From Candidatus Omnitrophota bacterium (GTDB lineage Bacteria > Omnitrophota > Gorgyraeia > 2-02-FULL-51-18): a DNA stretch of 64,000 nt. Both the position numbers and the translations under genes were made by a program. Positions 63,252 to 64,000 of the stretch are shown piece after piece (positions within the stretch are counted from its first letter, which is position 1; the number at the start of each line of letters is the position of its first letter). The stretch is taken from the NCBI GenBank assembly GCA_022072175.1, contig JAJVIE010000003.1, positions 900,001-964,000 on the forward strand. Direction: 5' to 3'. The notes beneath the pieces were generated by a model, which had not been told where the DNA came from, ran no database searches, and saw only the letters and a list, made by a program, of their open reading frames with translations.

Positions 63252-63928
63252 CTGAAAAGCGCCCTTCCGATGCGCACCATGTTCGCCCCCTCCTCCACCG
63301 CGATCTGGTAGTCGTCGCTCATGCCCATGGACAGTGTTTTCATTTCGACCGTAGGGTACTTGAGCCCTTTGCACACGATAAAAAGCCCCTTCAGTTTCTT
63401 GAAAGCCTCCCGACGCGGAGCGGTGTCCTCCGTATTGGGCGCCATGCCCATGAGCCCCTCGATCTTGAGCGCGGGCAGAGCGGCGATCTGACCGACGACG
63501 CCATACAGCTCATCCGGACTGAAGCCGTGCTTCTGCTCCTCGCCGGAGACGTTGACCTCGAGAAGGATGCGCAGGGTCTTATTGAGGGCCTGCGCCTCTT
63601 GGGAGAGCTTCTGCGCGAGCTTAAGACTGTCGACCGACTGCACGACACTGAAGAGCTCGGCTGCGGTCTTGGCTTTGTTGGTCTGCAGGTGTCCGATCAT
63701 GTGCCACTCGGCGGGCACGCCCAGAGCCGCGGTCTTCTCTTCGGCCTCCTGGACACGATTTTCACCCAGACCGCACAGACCCGCCTCGACGGCCTCGCGG
63801 ATACGCTCGGCTTTGACGCCCTTGGTGACGGCGATCAGCTGGACATCGGACCCTTTCCGCCCCGTCTTGGCCGCTGCGGCGTCGATGTTGGATCGGATCT
63901 CGTTGAGGTTGTCGAGCACGGAAGGCAT
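63248..63928 (-). CDS. yggS: YggS/PLPBP-family PLP-homeostasis protein
   Basis: YggS binds PLP without catalysing a known reaction and keeps B6 vitamers balanced. The 226-aa protein has the PLP-lysine motif IAVTKGVKAERIREAVEAGL (Lys), the LGENRVQEAEEK segment, and a C-terminal TLSMGMSDDYQIAVEEGANM with the Ser/Thr phosphate-binding residues. ATG 63928 is preferred because AGGTGA is about 5 bases upstream; GTG 63937 is possible. It leads the operon to aroA. Confidence 0.95.
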   Translation of the reverse strand: MPSVLDNLNEIRSNIDAAAAKTGRKGSDVQLIAVTKGVKAERIREAVEAGLCGLGENRVQEAEEKTAALGVPAEWHMIGHLQTNKAKTAAELFSVVQSVDSLKLAQKLSQEAQALNKTLRILLEVNVSGEEQKHGFSPDELYGVVGQIAALPALKIEGLMGMAPNTEDTAPRREAFKKLKGLFIVCKGLKYPTVEMKTLSMGMSDDYQIAVEEGANMVRIGRALFR

Positions 63929-63964
63929 GGGCCTCACCTGTAGTGGGAGCGTAAACGAAACGCT

Positions 63965-63993
63965 AATCTAGCATACCCACTCCCGAACCGCAA
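63965..63993 (-). promoter_or_regulatory. Promoter of the yggS-to-aroA operon
   Basis: TTGCGG (63988-63993), a 17-bp spacer ending in TGC and TAGATT (63965-63970) give an extended -10 promoter. The predicted start is near 63958, with a leader of about 30 nt before the yggS ATG. Confidence 0.65.
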
Positions 63994-64000
63994 GGAAGCG

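Overview
The window is a GC-rich, gene-dense bacterial chromosome segment in which every supported gene lies on the minus strand. The organism is a diderm: there is a PilQ secretin, an outer-membrane-type beta-barrel protein, SurA-like and PrsA-like foldases, an ExbB/ExbD/TonB set and the lipoprotein pathway (lgt, lspA). It is rod-shaped or elongating (mreBCD, mrdA, rodA), makes type IV pili and has citrate synthase. Gene content and the short pilins fit a poorly sampled diderm lineage such as Omnitrophota or Elusimicrobiota, but this is an inference from style and no marker was compared. I see no insertion sequence, prophage, CRISPR array or plasmid gene.

Layout in transcription order, from the right edge. 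(a) 63.9-55.2 kb: yggS-proC-yggT-DUF167-ileS-dksA/traR-lspA-lgt-rluD-aroA, one tightly packed operon behind an extended -10 promoter. (b) 55.1-49.8 kb: mreB-mreC-mreD-mrdA-rodA behind a perfect consensus sigma-70 promoter. (c) 49.7-37.8 kb: the type IV pilus locus, made of a degenerate-GGDEF membrane protein, pilT, a stand-alone MshEN protein, two PilB-type ATPases, pilC, two tandem short pilins with their own promoter and terminators, then pilM-N-O-P-Q behind another strong promoter. (d) 37.7-27.8 kb: rng-rplU-rpmA, a terminator, then obgE-proB-proA-nadD-rsfS-argS and a markedly shortened mfd. (e) 27.7-16.3 kb: prsA-like and surA-like foldases, pdxA, rsmA, an unknown membrane-anchored protein, uvrA, a large TPR protein, exbB, exbD, a TonB-like protein and a small membrane zinc-ribbon protein. 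(f) 16.3-15.1 kb: DUF2582 winged helix, cutA, a periplasmic rhodanese and tRNA-Ala(CGC). (g) 15.0-6.4 kb: a DASS-family transporter, a beta-barrel protein, rlmH, purU, a polytopic membrane protein, a MazG-like pyrophosphohydrolase, a YgjP-like metalloprotease, a SYLF protein, a coiled-coil protein and an FMN-binding split-barrel protein. (h) 6.3-0 kb: a possible 43-aa basic protein, gltA, a small secreted protein, a zinc-ribbon protein, rsmE, and the cvpA-dnaG-rpoD cluster, which runs off the left edge.

Many neighbouring genes share stop and start bases (ATGA, GTGA, TTGA or TGATG), so translational coupling is the rule. Most transcription units have readable sigma-70 promoters with 17-bp spacers. 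The features most worth following up are the compact Mfd, which lacks both the UvrA-binding N-terminal part and the C-terminal domain; the pilus control set (degenerate GGDEF protein, stand-alone MshEN protein, unequal ATPase pair); the tandem pilins with a terminator between them; the histone-H1-like tail of RpoD; and a probably leaderless foldase transcript.
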